From: Gari tellinella
Lineage: Eukaryota > Mollusca > Bivalvia > Cardiida > Psammobiidae
NCBI GenBank assembly: GCA_922989275.2
Contig: OV277857.1
Span: 115,682,231 to 115,746,230, forward strand
DNA: 64,000 bases
Reading direction: 5' to 3'
Positions 33,631 through 43,663 of the stretch are shown piece after piece (positions within the stretch are counted from its first letter, which is position 1; the number at the start of each line of letters is the position of its first letter). The position numbers were made by a program, and so were the translations under genes. The notes under the pieces were generated by a model. The model saw only the letters and a list, made by a program, of their open reading frames with translations. It did no database searches and was not told where the DNA came from.

Positions 33631-34890
33631 AGCTAACTTGAGCCAAAGGCTCAAGGTGAGCCATTGGGAAGCCCTGTGTCCGGCGTCCGTCGTCGTGCGT
33701 CGTCCGTCGTGCGTATGTGCGTCGTGCGTATGTGCGTCGTCGTTAACAATTGCTTCAAATGACATCTCCTCCTATACCCCTTGACAGAATTCAACCAAAC
33801 TTTACAGAAATGTTCCTTGGGTCAAGCTCTTTCCAATTTGTTCAAAGAATTAAAAACAATGCAGAACTCTGGTTGCCATGGCAACCAAATTGAAAAATAA
33901 GGAAATCTTAAAAAATCTTCTTGTCAAAAACTGCAAGATATTTGGCAAGATATTTGGCACATAGCATCATCTACAGGTCCTCTATCAAGTTTGTTCAAAT
34001 TATGCCCCAGGGGTCAAAATTGGCCCCGCCCCGGGGGTCACAGTTTTACATAGAGTTATATAGTGAAATTTTCAAACGTCTTCTTCTCTGAAACCAATGT
34101 GGCCAGAGCGTTGATATTTGGCATGGAGACACTTCTAGATGTCCTTTACCAAAATTGTTCAAATGGTTGTGGTCGGTTGCATAACTAGGTCACAGGAGCT
34201 AAAAATAGATTTTTTCAATGAAAACTTAAAAAATCTTCTTGTCTGAAACTACAAGGACCAAAGCTTAGATATTTGGCACATAGAATCGCCTACAGGTTCT
34301 CTATCAAGTTTACTCAAATTATGCCCCTGTGGTCAAAATTGGCCCGGCCCCGGTGGTCACGGTTTTACATAGAGTTATATAGTGAAATTTTCATACGTCT
34401 TCTTCTCTGAAACTAATATGGCCAGAGCTTTGATATTTGGCATAGTGACACTTCTAGATGTCCTATACCGAAATTGTACAAATGGTTCTGGTCCGTTGCA
34501 TAACTAGGTCACAGGAGCTAAAAATAGATTTTTTCAGTGAAAACTTAAAAAATCTTCTTGTCTAAAACTATAGTGGGCCAGAGCTTAGATATATGGCTAA
34601 TATCATCGCCTACAGGTCCTCTATTCCCCTAGGGTCAAAATTGGCCCCGCCCCGGGGGTCACTGTTTTACATAGAGTTATATAGTGAAATTTTCAAACAT
34701 CTTCTTCTCTGAAACTAATATGGCCAGAGCTTTTATATTCTGTATGGTGACACTTTTAAATATACTTTACATATTTTGTTCAAATTGTTCCGGTCTGTTG
34801 CATATCTAGGTCCGTCCTGGACATAAATCAATATCTCCATTTTTCAAATTATTCTCAGGTGAGCGAATATGCCCCATGGGGCTCTTGTTT
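33631..34890 (+). mobile_element. 1.26-kb element with 319-bp tandem units, nested in family F
   Basis: Start 'agctaacttgagccaaaggctcaaggtgagc', end 'ggtgagcgaatatgccccatggggctcttgttt'; the outer 'aacttgagcc' and, reversed, 'aacaagagcc' are weak inverted ends. A CGT-rich simple tract lies at 33680-33742. 'ggttgccatggcaacc' is a palindrome at 33871-33886. No coding capacity; stops in all frames. From memory, similar sequence is frequent in bivalve genomes, which fits an abundant non-autonomous element. Confidence 0.65.
33907..34860 (+). repeat. Three tandem units of about 319 bp
   Basis: 'cttaaaaaatcttcttgtc' starts units at about 33907, 34225 and 34544. Each unit carries 'atatttggcacatag', 'ctacaggt.ctctatcaag', 'gggtcaaaattggccccgccccggg', 'ggttttacatagagttatatagtg' and 'cttcttctctgaaac.aat.tggccagagc'. 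The third unit has a small deletion and an eroded end. Confidence 0.85.
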
Positions 34891-34915
34891 GTAGGAGGTT
34901 TCGTAAGACGGGTCC

Positions 34916-35152
34916 AGGGCTGCCATAAGTTGACATAAAAATCCTAAGATTTCCAAATTTGAATTTTTCGTGCGATTTTACGAATAGTTCCTTTTCCCCA
35001 TCGCCTGTTTCTAGTTGTTGACACGTGGCTGCTTAAAGCAGAATGCGCCTTTAGGCGCATTCTGCTTTACGCTCAGCCTGCTTTAAGCTACCATGTACTA
35101 GAAAAAAAATTCCGAAGATTTAGGAAAAATCCGGAGAAATGGTAGCCCTGCG
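34916..35152. mobile_element. Family-G MITE
   Basis: 'agggctgccataagttgaca' at the left and 'gaaatggtagccct' at the right form imperfect ends. The centre is 'aaagcagaatgcgcct' / 'aggcgcattctgcttt', the same palindrome as in family H although the ends are unrelated. It abuts the family-F element directly. Second copy at 40685. Confidence 0.7.
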
Positions 35153-35827
35153 GGTCCAACTGGTGTTTAGGTCGTCTTCTTTTATTTATCAGATTTAAAT
35201 TTAAGATAATTTGAAAAATTGAAATCAGTGTCAAATACGTTGGATCCTGATCACACGCCGCATGACAATCTGTTTGCAAATAATTGTTGTACTCGGGGTA
35301 AGACAGTGAGGCTGTTATTCATTTTATTCATGAATATTCCAATGCGCTTTCGCTATGTGCATGCTAGTTATCATTATAAATACATAAGCTGATCTTAAGA
35401 CTCTAACTACACATTTTTGTCCATACAGCAGATTATTTCATACAAAACTCCAAACAGTGCAGAACCTGATGAGAAATCGCAAACTGTGGCGTCTCATAAG
35501 GTCTACACTGTTTGCTTATGTCCACCATTGGACTATATTTTGGACGATGGGGATATATTGGTAAGCACAAAAATACGACCAAGACAACTACATTGTACAC
35601 GCTATGCTGAACATGACAGATGTTTTTAAAACAAAATCCATAGAAATTATATCTTATTTTTAAAGGACATCTTTATGATTATATTGGCTTCTGTGGAGTT
35701 GAAACTAATGGAAGTTATGTTTTTAGAATCATCAATATGATTCTCAATATTTAAAGGTATAAATGGAGTCGACCCAGATCAGTGCCCGAGTAACAGATTA
35801 TATCTGTTTGACACTGTAATAGAGTGA
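35153..35827. other. Family-S and family-I scraps
   Basis: 35225-35320: 'gtcaaatacgttggatcctgatcacacgccgcatgacaatctgtttgc', a hairpin missing its right arm. 35448-35520: 'caaacagtgcagaacctgatgagaaatcgc...ctcataaggtctacactgtttgc', a worn family-I core. 35770-35800 is another 'gacccagatcagtgcccgagt' scrap. Confidence 0.45.
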
Positions 35828-36041
35828 GCCGTGCCGTGACAAAACAAGTCTTGTTGAATTGCAACTTTGTAGATACCAAGCACCGTTCTCATCATTTGCT
35901 CTGTATCTGAGTTTGGTCTACACTGCCAAATATTGTCTATAACGAAACAACATAAAATGCTTTTGGTACATGTGGGTGTCAAATAGTGTACATCAAGACC
36001 AGCCGCCGCAATGCAATAAGACAGTTTTGTCATGGCACGGC
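35828..36041. mobile_element. Family-U MITE, copy 1
   Basis: GCCGTGCCGTGACAAAAC ... GTTTTGTCATGGCACGGC ends, 214 bp. Interior 'tgaattgcaac', 'atttgctctgtatctgag', 'aaaatgcttttggtacatgtgggtgtcaaa', 'catcaagaccagccgccgcaatgcaata'. Two more copies at 49372 and 54016 define the family. Confidence 0.75.
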
Positions 36042-36255
36042 TTAAATGTGTGTCAAAGAAAATCACTGAGCTATTTTACCAACGTCATATTAGGCTTTAA
36101 AATACTATTTTCGCAAGCTTTTGGATTTCTTTTCTCGCGGCGTGCTATTGGTTAAACTACAACAAATTACTGTGACATGAGGGTTTAGGTAATCATCGAG
36201 AACATATCGGTCAATCTTTGTACTTTGTAAATAGAAAGTTGGTTGTGTTCTTAAC

Positions 36256-36395
36256 ACACTGAACTCTAGCGACGAGTATACTCGTATTTTACAAACAGTT
36301 TATCTGTGAAGAGTGTACTTGTTCTAAACAAACAGTGTATAGCCTTAGCAGATGCTCCTTAAGGAGTAAAACTTTCTCCATAGGTATGTAACATT
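36256..36395 (+). mobile_element. Half family-I MITE, cut at its hairpin centre
   Basis: 'ttaacacactgaactctagcgacgagtatactcg', 'tctgtgaagagtgtacttgttc', 'aaacagtgtatagcc...gatgctccttaagga', then unrelated sequence. Truncated like the copies at 31868 and 38232. Confidence 0.55.
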
Positions 36396-36453
36396 GTTTT
36401 GTTTCTTAGAAAACCTCTTTCAAAACATGTTCCCTACCTCAACAATGCCTGCC

Positions 36454-36697
36454 TTAACCCTTTCATGATCAAATTATTCGGGAGAATCCCCCCCCTCATC
36501 GCTTTATTGTCTGTTTCAGTATTGTTGTCTGCAAAGCAAGCCTCAAAGTTAGATTTAAGGTTGTATGACTTAATAAATATCGATAAGAGTGTCGGACAGT
36601 TTTGGTCCTGATCAGACGCCGCGTCACGCGGCGTCTGATCAGAACCCAAACTGTTTGCAAACGTGCTTTATGGTGTCAGTGAGAGTGAAAGGGTTAA
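36454..36697 (-). mobile_element. Family-A MITE, intact
   Basis: TTAACCCTTTCATGATC ... GTGAGAGTGAAAGGGTTAA, 244 bp, TTAA at both ends. Hairpin 'gatcagacgccgcgtcacgcggcgtctgatc'. One of the cleanest copies. Confidence 0.85.
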
Positions 36698-37755
36698 AAT
36701 GATTGTTTACACTAGTTTATATCTTTATGATTTAATGTATAATATCCTTTTTTATCTCTTACTCGATAACCCTGTGACCTTTTTCTTGTTTTGAGGACAT
36801 AATTATGTCCACTTAAATAGGTTTATAGTAAAACAGAATGCCCCAAAAGGCGTATTCAGCTCTACTTTGAGCCTGCCTTAAGCTGCCATCTGGAAAGATA
36901 ATTGAAATTACCTCTAGAATTGGTATTCAGGACTTCCGATGCGATGAACACTTTGTTTAGTGTAGAAATGATTTGAGGCGAAAGGGCGTATACATGTATG
37001 TAGAGTAATGAGTTATACAACTATATGGCGTCAAACCGTTTGGATCCCTTGTTTTCTGTTTTTGTATCAAATCGCAAATCATAATGGTTTCACTTGTCCA
37101 ATATAATTTGGTAAACGGCAATGGGATGTTTAAGCGATATTCGGTATTTTGTTTAATACATGTTAAGTGAATTTTGTGAATGTATTCTCTTGACATCATG
37201 TAATAATTACATTTCCATGAGAGACATTGTGTAATAAATGCCTGTCTATCAATCTAAATTACATAGGAGCGGTGATAATGTATCGCTTCTGCTGTACGTT
37301 CTATATTACTGTTGGGGAAACAGTGGCTGAAACGTTAATCCTTCCCTTTTAAATGCAATCGAAAGGCAAGCCAATCGTGAAAAAATGTAGAAAATGGCAA
37401 CCTTTTAACAATTCTGAATATTTACTATAATCTGAGTATGAGACAGGTTGACGCCTGATCAGGCTTCAATCTGTTTGCAATTGAAAAAATGGTTTTAGCG
37501 TAATCGCGTGAAGTGGGAAAGAATACTGCCTTCTCCAATGTATGTCATTACTTTTCTTCCAATAAAAGCGTTTATGTTAAGACAATTGTTCTTTGCAAAG
37601 AGTTTTGAGCCAAATTAGTCGCCGAAGTACATGTATTCAGTGTCTGATCTGACTCCAAACTGTTTTGTACTCAGGTTTTGATAAATCGTCAACACTTTCA
37701 ATAACTGTTTTATTACTACATTTATTTTTTTAATTGCGATTACTTTTCGATTTCT
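36698..37755. other. Scraps of H and B, otherwise unassigned
   Basis: 36820-36900: 'agtaaaacagaatgccccaaaaggcgtattcag...cctgccttaagctgcc' (family-H core). 37330-37530: 'cccttttaaatgcaatcgaaaggc' and 'gcgtaatcgcgtgaagtgggaaagaat' (family B). 37575-37670: another family-B half ending 'gtctgatctgactccaaactg'. Confidence 0.45.
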
Positions 37756-38003
37756 TTAACCCGTTTACTCTCAATGACGCCCTAAACTGCGTTTGCTAAA
37801 AGTGTGGGTCCTTATCAGACGCCGCGTATCGCTGTATCTGATCAGGTCCCAAACTGTTTAATACTCTTATCGATATTTATTAAGCCATACAACCTTAAAT
37901 CAGACTTTGGAACGTGTATTGCAGACAACAATGCTGAAGCAGACGACAATGAAGCGGTGAAGGGGTAAATATCTCCCGAATAATTTGATCATGAAAGGGT
38001 TAG
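37756..38003 (+). mobile_element. Family-A MITE
   Basis: TTAACCCGTTTACTCTCAATGACGCC ... 'tgatcatgaaagggttag'. Hairpin partly worn ('tatcagacgccgcgtatcgctgtatctgatc'). The 'gaagcagacgacaatgaagcggtgaagg' module is present. Confidence 0.75.
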
Positions 38004-38231
38004 TGCAATATTACGTCTTCCATACTGTAGGAGTGGTGGCAATATGTGGCTTCGACGTTAGGTGTCATATGACATCTTTACTCTTTCATGATCAAATTAT
38101 ACGTCTTTATGTTTAAACAAGTGTGTCCTTGTGTAAGGAACCAGATCAGAACCTGAGTTGTCTGACATCTGATCAGGGTCCAAACTGTTTGTCACCCGTT
38201 TTTAACACATCGCCAACACGTCCAAGGACAT

Positions 38232-38358
38232 GCCATTGCACGTTGAGCCCTAGAGATGAGTATACATTTCCTTAACAAACAGTGTACCTGTGAGGAGTAC
38301 ACTTGTCCTATGCAAACAGTGCATAACCAGATCAGAGGACTCCTGCAGTGCTACTCTG
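38232..38358 (+). mobile_element. Half family-I MITE
   Basis: 'cacgttgagccctagagatgag', 'acctgtgaggagtacacttgtcctatgcaaacagtgcataacc', 'agatcagaggactcctgcag', then unrelated sequence; ends at the hairpin centre. Confidence 0.55.
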
Positions 38359-38479
38359 GTCAAGAATTTCGTTGTACATTATAATGTATGTCAGTTTGCA
38401 ACTAATTGTAAACTTCAACACTAAATAGTGTAATGTGAACTTGACATTATTGGAAATTGGAACTATCCATTTGAATCAG

Positions 38480-38726
38480 TTAACCCTTGCACTGTCAACG
38501 CTTTCGTGAGATTTGTACCCCTGCCCCGTTTCATTGCCGTCTGCTTCAAAGTTGTTGTTTGCAAGATCGTTTCAAAGTAAGATTCAATGTAGTGTGGCTT
38601 TACACATATCGATACGAGTGTCAACTTGTTTGGATCCTGATCAGACCCCACTTCACGCGGCGTCTGATCATGATCCAAACTGTTTGCAAACGCGCTTTTA
38701 GGCGTCATTGAGAGAGAAAGGGTCAA
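38480..38726 (-). mobile_element. Family-A MITE
   Basis: TTAACCCTTGCACTG ... 'gagagagaaagggtcaa'. 'tgccgtctgcttcaaagttgttgtttgcaag' module; hairpin 'gatcagaccccacttcacgcggcgtctgatc'. About 247 bp. Confidence 0.75.
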
Positions 38727-38943
38727 CGGAAATACTGGAATGGCATGGCACAATGTAAGCACATATCCATTTAATACTTGTATTAATTCTAAGATGTTAA
38801 AATTCTAATTCAAAATACGTTGTCAAAATGCATACGGTAGGACTGTGTAACATGTTGTCTAAATGCAAATATATATTGTATGGGTTCTATGGTATGAAGT
38901 ATATCGACATTTATTGGAATTCACACTAGGTAGGCTTCTTTTA
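38727..38943. other. Unassigned
   Basis: AT-rich spacer between two MITEs with no signal. Confidence 0.4.
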
Positions 38944-39159
38944 TTAAACCCTTATCATGCTGAATTGTCGTCTGCTTCAAATATATTGTCTGCGAAAAAA
39001 GGTCAAAATTAGTTTTAACGGTTTTCGATCTGAAGATAAGTTGATTATTAATGACAAACAGATTAGATCCAGATCACACGCCGCGTGACGCGGCGTCTGA
39101 TCTGGATCCAAACTGTTTGCAAATGGTAGTCAAGAAGAGCTTAGCAACACAAGGGTTAA
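38944..39159 (-). mobile_element. Family-S MITE, intact
   Basis: TTAAACCCTTATCATGC ... 'caacacaagggttaa', 216 bp. 'gaattgtcgtctgcttcaaatatattgtctgcg' at the left. Hairpin 'ccagatcacacgccgcgtgacgcggcgtctgatctgg'. Reference copy for family S. Confidence 0.8.
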
Positions 39160-39620
39160 GCGAAAACAGCCATCAATATGTAAAAGTACCCGGCTGTATA
39201 TTGCGGTAAATGTAAAACCGAGACAAATACATTTATTAAAAGTATATGAATATAGACTGAATATTAACCCATGATTAGCCAATCAAAACGTAGCTCTGTG
39301 AGGTTTATCAACTTTCGTCGGTTTATCAATAGATATGAAGGAGAAGCTGGATAAACGCTGTGATAAAAACGAGTATTTCAAATGCAAATAGTTTGGAGCA
39401 AGATCATTCGTCGGGTAACCCGCCATCTTCTTAGGCTTAAAACGGTTTGTCACTAAGATAAAAATAAAAAGTCATTTTTAAAAATATGTTATCAGTTTTA
39501 CCATTTAATTTCTATGCGTTGGCATTTACAATGCTTGGACAGGAAAAAAAAAGGGAAATATCAAGGATTCTTTACCAAGACAATAACTGAAGAAAATAGA
39601 AAACATTAATGATGGGCTGA
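39160..39620. other. Unassigned, with a family-B scrap
   Basis: 39370-39550: 'agtttggagcaagatcattcgtcgggtaacccgccatcttc' and 'atttctatgcgttggcat', a decayed family-B middle. Confidence 0.4.
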
Positions 39621-39868
39621 TTAACCCTTTCACCCTCAATGACGCCTTAAAGCGCGTTTGCAAACAGTTTGGGTCCTGATCAGACGCCGCGTAACGCGGC
39701 GTCTGATCAGGACCCAAACTGTGTGACACTCTTATCGATATTCATTAAGTCATACAACCTTAAATCTAACTTTGAAACGTGTCTTGCACACAATAATACT
39801 GAAGCAGACGACAATGAAACGCTGAAGGGGTAAAAAGCTAACAACAGATTTGGCAGTGAAAGGGTTAA
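39621..39868 (+). mobile_element. Family-A MITE, intact
   Basis: TTAACCCTTTCACCCTC ... 'ggcagtgaaagggttaa', 248 bp, TTAA at both ends. The central palindrome is perfect for about 30 bases on each side: 'cagtttgggtcctgatcaga' mirrored by 'tctgatcaggacccaaactg'. Reference copy for family A. Confidence 0.9.
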
Positions 39869-39896
39869 ATGATTTTCATTATCCTAGCAGATGATA

Positions 39897-40035
39897 AACA
39901 GCGGCGTCTGATCTGGATTCAAACTATTTGAAATATAAGCCAAATCTAAGTTTTTGCCTCTCTATAATGACTCTCTCCGAACAACACACATTATGTGTCT
40001 TTCATAAGATGTCGTTGTAGAGAGGGAGCGCTGTA
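39897..40035 (-). mobile_element. Family-C MITE, left part missing
   Basis: 'acagcggcgtctgatctggattcaaac', then 'ttgcctctctataatgactctctccgaacaacac' and the end 'cgttgtagagagggagcgctgta'. It starts at the hairpin centre. Confidence 0.65.
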
Positions 40036-40684
40036 CCATGTTAATAAAAAAAACTATATTTCAAAGATTAAACGTGGGTTTGGTCTTTAAAATACGGATT
40101 AGTTCCACTCAGGACAAAAAATGTTATAGTGGTCCGATTGTATTTAGCATTGAAATGCTAGCAATAATGCATGATGGCATTTCATCAACATTATTGTTAA
40201 TGTCAAACAGTTAATATAATAGTCAGGTCAATAAACTCTCGCAACAAGACTGTTCAGTCGTCCTCGCAGAAACAAATGTCAACAACTGCGAGCTAATAGG
40301 TGATAGAAAAAAGACGTACTGTCCTTTAACCAATTGTTCCATAAGTACTTTTAAAGCCTTTAATTTATTCCTCCACTAATGATTATAGTTAAATTTTATA
40401 CAGTCATGCATATGCACCAACAGAAATAGTTTTAAAATCCTAGATCTCGTAGATTTTATATTAAAGTAGGATGAAAGAAATGCAGAATGTTCCTGAAGAA
40501 AAGAAAAAAACAATGTATACATTTATAACTGTAAAGTGGAACTATATGTTTAGTGGAAGAATAACTGAAAGGAATAAAAAGCAGTATACAATGGATAGTT
40601 GGTTCAGAAAACGCAGTTTACTTTAAATGTTTAATAATTTGAAATCAAATGAGATCATCAAAATGCACAACTAAAGCTTAATAC
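40036..40684. other. Unassigned, with an old family-H copy
   Basis: 40350-40500: 'cctccactaatgattatagttaaattttatacagtcatgcatatgcacc' and 'agtaggatgaaagaaatgcagaatg', decayed family H. Remainder unassigned. Confidence 0.4.
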
Positions 40685-40888
40685 AGGCCTGCCATAAGTT
40701 GGTCAGGAAAACTCCTATGATTTACAAATTTTCTATTTTTTCTAAGCGATTACTTAAAGCCGGTTGAAAGTAAAGCCGAATGCGACTTAAGTCGCATTCG
40801 ACTTTACTTTCAGCCTGGTTTAAAAATATCATCTGCTAGGATAAAAAAAACGAAATTTTCGGAAATTTCGGAGAAATGGCAATCCTGT
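40685..40888. mobile_element. Family-G MITE, copy 2
   Basis: 'aggcctgccataagttggtc' at the left, 'ggagaaatggcaatcct' at the right. Palindrome 'aaagtaaagccgaatgcgac' / 'gtcgcattcgactttacttt'. It uses a variant of the family-H core (gccgaatgcgac for gcagaatgcgcc), mirrored on both arms. Confidence 0.7.
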
Positions 40889-41738
40889 TAATACACTTGT
40901 TTACATGATAATAACTTTTGTCGTTTAGATTCACTAATAGACGTATACTACAGTATGACTCTTGGAACTAAAGTACAGTCGACTTTGCAAACAGTTTTGA
41001 AACTGATCAGACACCGATTAAGGCAGCGTAATATCAATATTTCTTCATCCAAAACCTTAAATATTTGCATTTGGCTTAAAAATGTAGCGGCCTATATTTT
41101 GTCTGTGAAATAATTGAAACGGACACTTAATTTGACCTGTGAACGGGTTGTATTATTTAGCTCTACATCTAATATATCCCGAGCGGGGCTAATAAATTAT
41201 CAGTGAAAATCTTGTGGCATCCATTAGAGTTTTACAATAAATACTAATATATTACCGTCTGTAGAGGAAATTAACTTCTTCAACTGGTTAAAGTCCAATG
41301 ATTCAAAGTAACGCAAATTGTGTTTTTGTTTTCGTGTCTTTTGTACTACGGTGCAAACACAATGGAAAATACATTAGTTTTTGCCGTTTAAACGCAAACT
41401 TAACGCCGACACTATTCAATAAAATGCAGAAAATTACACTTGCTTGCATGTTCAGCGATTCATTTAAATCTGATTTGCAAACAGTTGATAGCCTAATGGG
41501 AAGTCGGGTCACCCGTTCTTTGATCTGACTCCAAACTGTTTGTAATGGATATATATGTACTGAGTTAAGAATAAACGCGTTTTTTGGGAAAGACTCAAGT
41601 CGTCTTCATTATGTGCAATACGCTATTGCCCTCTAAAATGCAGTTGTGCTATAAATGGATGTCAATTGCAAACAACGTGGAGCCCGGTCAAACGTGAATA
41701 TGAATTGTCTGTTGACCATTGCCATGTCGTCGTACATT
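40889..41738. other. Family-B scraps, otherwise unassigned
   Basis: 41355-41610: 'tttgccgtttaaacgcaaacttaacgccgacactattc', 'gcaaacagttgatagcctaatgggaagtcgggtcacccg' and 'aataaacgcgttttttgggaaag', a reversed worn family-B copy. 40985-41030 has 'ttgaaactgatcagacaccg', a hairpin scrap. Confidence 0.45.
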
Positions 41739-41977
41739 TTAACTCATTATCATCTGAAACTTCCAACGGAAAATTCCTGTTTACAATAAAGGCTGGTACA
41801 TTTTGGACAATTTAGTATTGTTGTTTAATAATCTATTGCAAAATGACAAACAGTGAAGACTCTGATCTGAGGGCTCCGTCAGGAGCCCTCATATCAGGGA
41901 CTTCACTGTTTGCAAAGGACACGTGTATTCTTCATAGGTACACTTTATATATCTGTCACCACGGTTCAATGGGTTAA
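41739..41977 (-). mobile_element. Family-I MITE, intact
   Basis: TTAACTCATTATCATCTG ... 'ggttcaatgggttaa', 239 bp, TTAA at both ends. Palindrome 'cagtgaagactctgatctga' / 'atatcagggacttcactg' around 'gggctccgtcaggagccc'. Same family as 52228, opposite orientation. Confidence 0.8.
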
Positions 41978-42556
41978 ACAAATGTCGTGTGCTTATATTT
42001 CTAAAAATTAATTTTTCGGTATTGTGACTGAAACAATGTTGAAATGAGTGTCAAAACAGTTTGAATCCTGATCAGACGCCATGTCAAGTGGCGTCCCACT
42101 ATGAACCAAACTGTTTGCAAATAAGTATTGTACTCGGGGTAAGGCAAACAATCTGTGTTTTATTTAAAGGTTTTGTCATTTTTTTCATTTTGATGCATTG
42201 CGTTTCGCTGAAACTAGAGAATCGTCTATTTCAATGTATGTAATATGCGGGTTAGGTTTATTACTATTTTGTTTGCATAGGTCCAGTGTCAACTAATTCG
42301 AATTACACGTCGGGATGATTGTTGTTTGAGTTTGATCCAAATTGTTTTTAAATTACACGTCACAAAACGACGTGAAATAATACTGTGATTGTATTTATTT
42401 GCACCGCGTTTATTTATTTGCGTAATGCGTCTAATCAGGACTGTTTGATATTTATTAAAATATTTTTTGAATTTAATTTCTCAAGGTTCACATATAACGT
42501 GCCCTTGAACTTTGATTGAAATTATAACTTGTTCGTAGTATAGAACATTTTTGTTT
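41978..42556. other. Family-S-type core, then unassigned
   Basis: 42055-42140: 'cagtttgaatcctgatcagacgccatgtcaagtggcgtcccactatgaaccaaactgtttgc'. The outer ends are gone. 42345-42375 has 'attacacgtcacaaaacgacgtg'. Otherwise nothing. Confidence 0.45.
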
Positions 42557-43032
42557 TCACCTGGCAGGGCGGAGCAAACCCTTGGCAAAGATAAACTAAT
42601 TTACATTTGATTTTAGGGGTGATATGTAAAGTTCTGTATTAAATAGCTATTTTTCGCTACTTTAAACATGAAGAAACACATGGGCGAGCAGACATATCCA
42701 AGTGAAAAAGCTTAGTACAGTGCTCCCTCTCTACAATAACACCCAATGGAAGACAAAGATTGCCTTATTGTTCGGAGGGAGTTGTTATATGGAGAAACAA
42801 AAAAGAATTGGCTTACTTTACAAATAGTTTAAATACAGATCAGACGCCGCGTAACGCGCAGTCTGGTCTATATTCAAGCTGTTTGTAATTCTTCATTAAA
42901 TCCCTTCTGTCAAAATGTCCACTAGTATGTTATATTGAGAAAAAAACGGCAGACGACAACGGTGAATTCCGGTTAAAAAGAGCGTGCTGCCGCCTCCAAA
43001 GATCCGCATCGAAACTCCGCCCTGCCAGGTCA
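42557..43032. mobile_element. Possible 475-bp element with inverted ends, containing a family-C copy
   Basis: ACCTGGCAGGGCGGAG at about 42560-42575 is mirrored by CTCCGCCCTGCCAGGT at about 43015-43030. The interior includes a family-C MITE from 42716. The GC-rich ends stand out from AT-rich DNA. It may be an element that was invaded by family C, or an older inverted pair. Confidence 0.5.
42716..42985 (+). mobile_element. Family-C MITE, right end missing
   Basis: TACAGTGCTCCCTCTCTAC start, 'tgttcggagggagttgttat', hairpin 'acagatcagacgccgcgtaacgcgcagtctggtct', 'ggcagacgacaacgg', then it is lost. Confidence 0.7.
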
Positions 43033-43040
43033 ATAAAATC

Positions 43041-43283
43041 GGTATATATATATAGTTTTAAAACATGAAACGTGTTAAAACAAACCATCACGTATATGAA
43101 TACCCTACCATTCTGTTATCCTGCTGTATAGCGATTGTGTATGTGGTTGTGGATGATATATATATGATATATATATCATCCCCAACCACATACACACTCG
43201 CTATACAGCAGGATAACAGAATGGTAGGGTATTTATATACGTGATGGTTTGTTTTAACACGTTTCATGTTTTATAATCATACC
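43041..43283. repeat. 240-bp near-perfect palindrome
   Basis: Left arm 'aaaacatgaaacgtgttaaa', 'accatcacgtatatgaatac', 'tgctgtatagcgattgtgta' is mirrored on the right with only a few changes ('atgaatac' / 'gtatttat', 'gcgattgtg' / 'cacactcgc'). The centre is 'gatgatatatatatgatatatatatcatc'. Arms about 110 bp. No family elsewhere in the window. Confidence 0.85.
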
Positions 43284-43663
43284 AGCAGGAACTATTATAG
43301 AATAAATTTAAACCATGGCCAAACATGTATTATGTATGTAAACTTTCAGTGTATGGTAAATAATAACTACATGTAATATTATCATAATCATCATTGATCT
43401 GACATGTGAACTGTTTGTAAATAAAAATTGGCTGACCTACTTCTGGTTTCATCATGAATATACCCGTAAAATTGGGTGTAATTGGTGAAGGACACACCGG
43501 TATGATCAAAACCAAGTTTGGATCAAGAACAGAACGCCGGTTTAACCCATTGTAGTCTTGTATCAATTTGTTAATATGCTGAGGACTTGGTGTCTGGTCT
43601 AGTTCCAATCTGTTTGACATTCAGTTGATAGATTCTAAAAGAAACGAAAGCATATAAATCAAA
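43284..43663. other. Unassigned, with a hairpin scrap
   Basis: 43510-43620: 'agtttggatcaagaacagaacgccgg' and 'ggtgtctggtctagttccaatctgtttgacat' are separated arms of the shared hairpin with about 60 bases inserted or diverged between them. Confidence 0.4.

Larger units (their letters stand above)
33431..34915. mobile_element. Family-F MITE split by a larger element
   Basis: Left part 33431-33630 ('ggacccgttttatgaaac' to 'gacttacgaccgtttttt') and right part 34891-34915 ('gtaggaggtttcgtaagacgggtcc') make one F copy, as in 23906-24108. Its arms include 'ttggaatcgacttttcaaatcggttccaa'. The split lies near the right end. Confidence 0.75.

Noticed and set aside
33907..34860. Tandem array as a satellite locus
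   Set aside because: Only three units exist and they are bounded by element ends inside a split MITE, so a mobile element with inner repeats fits better.
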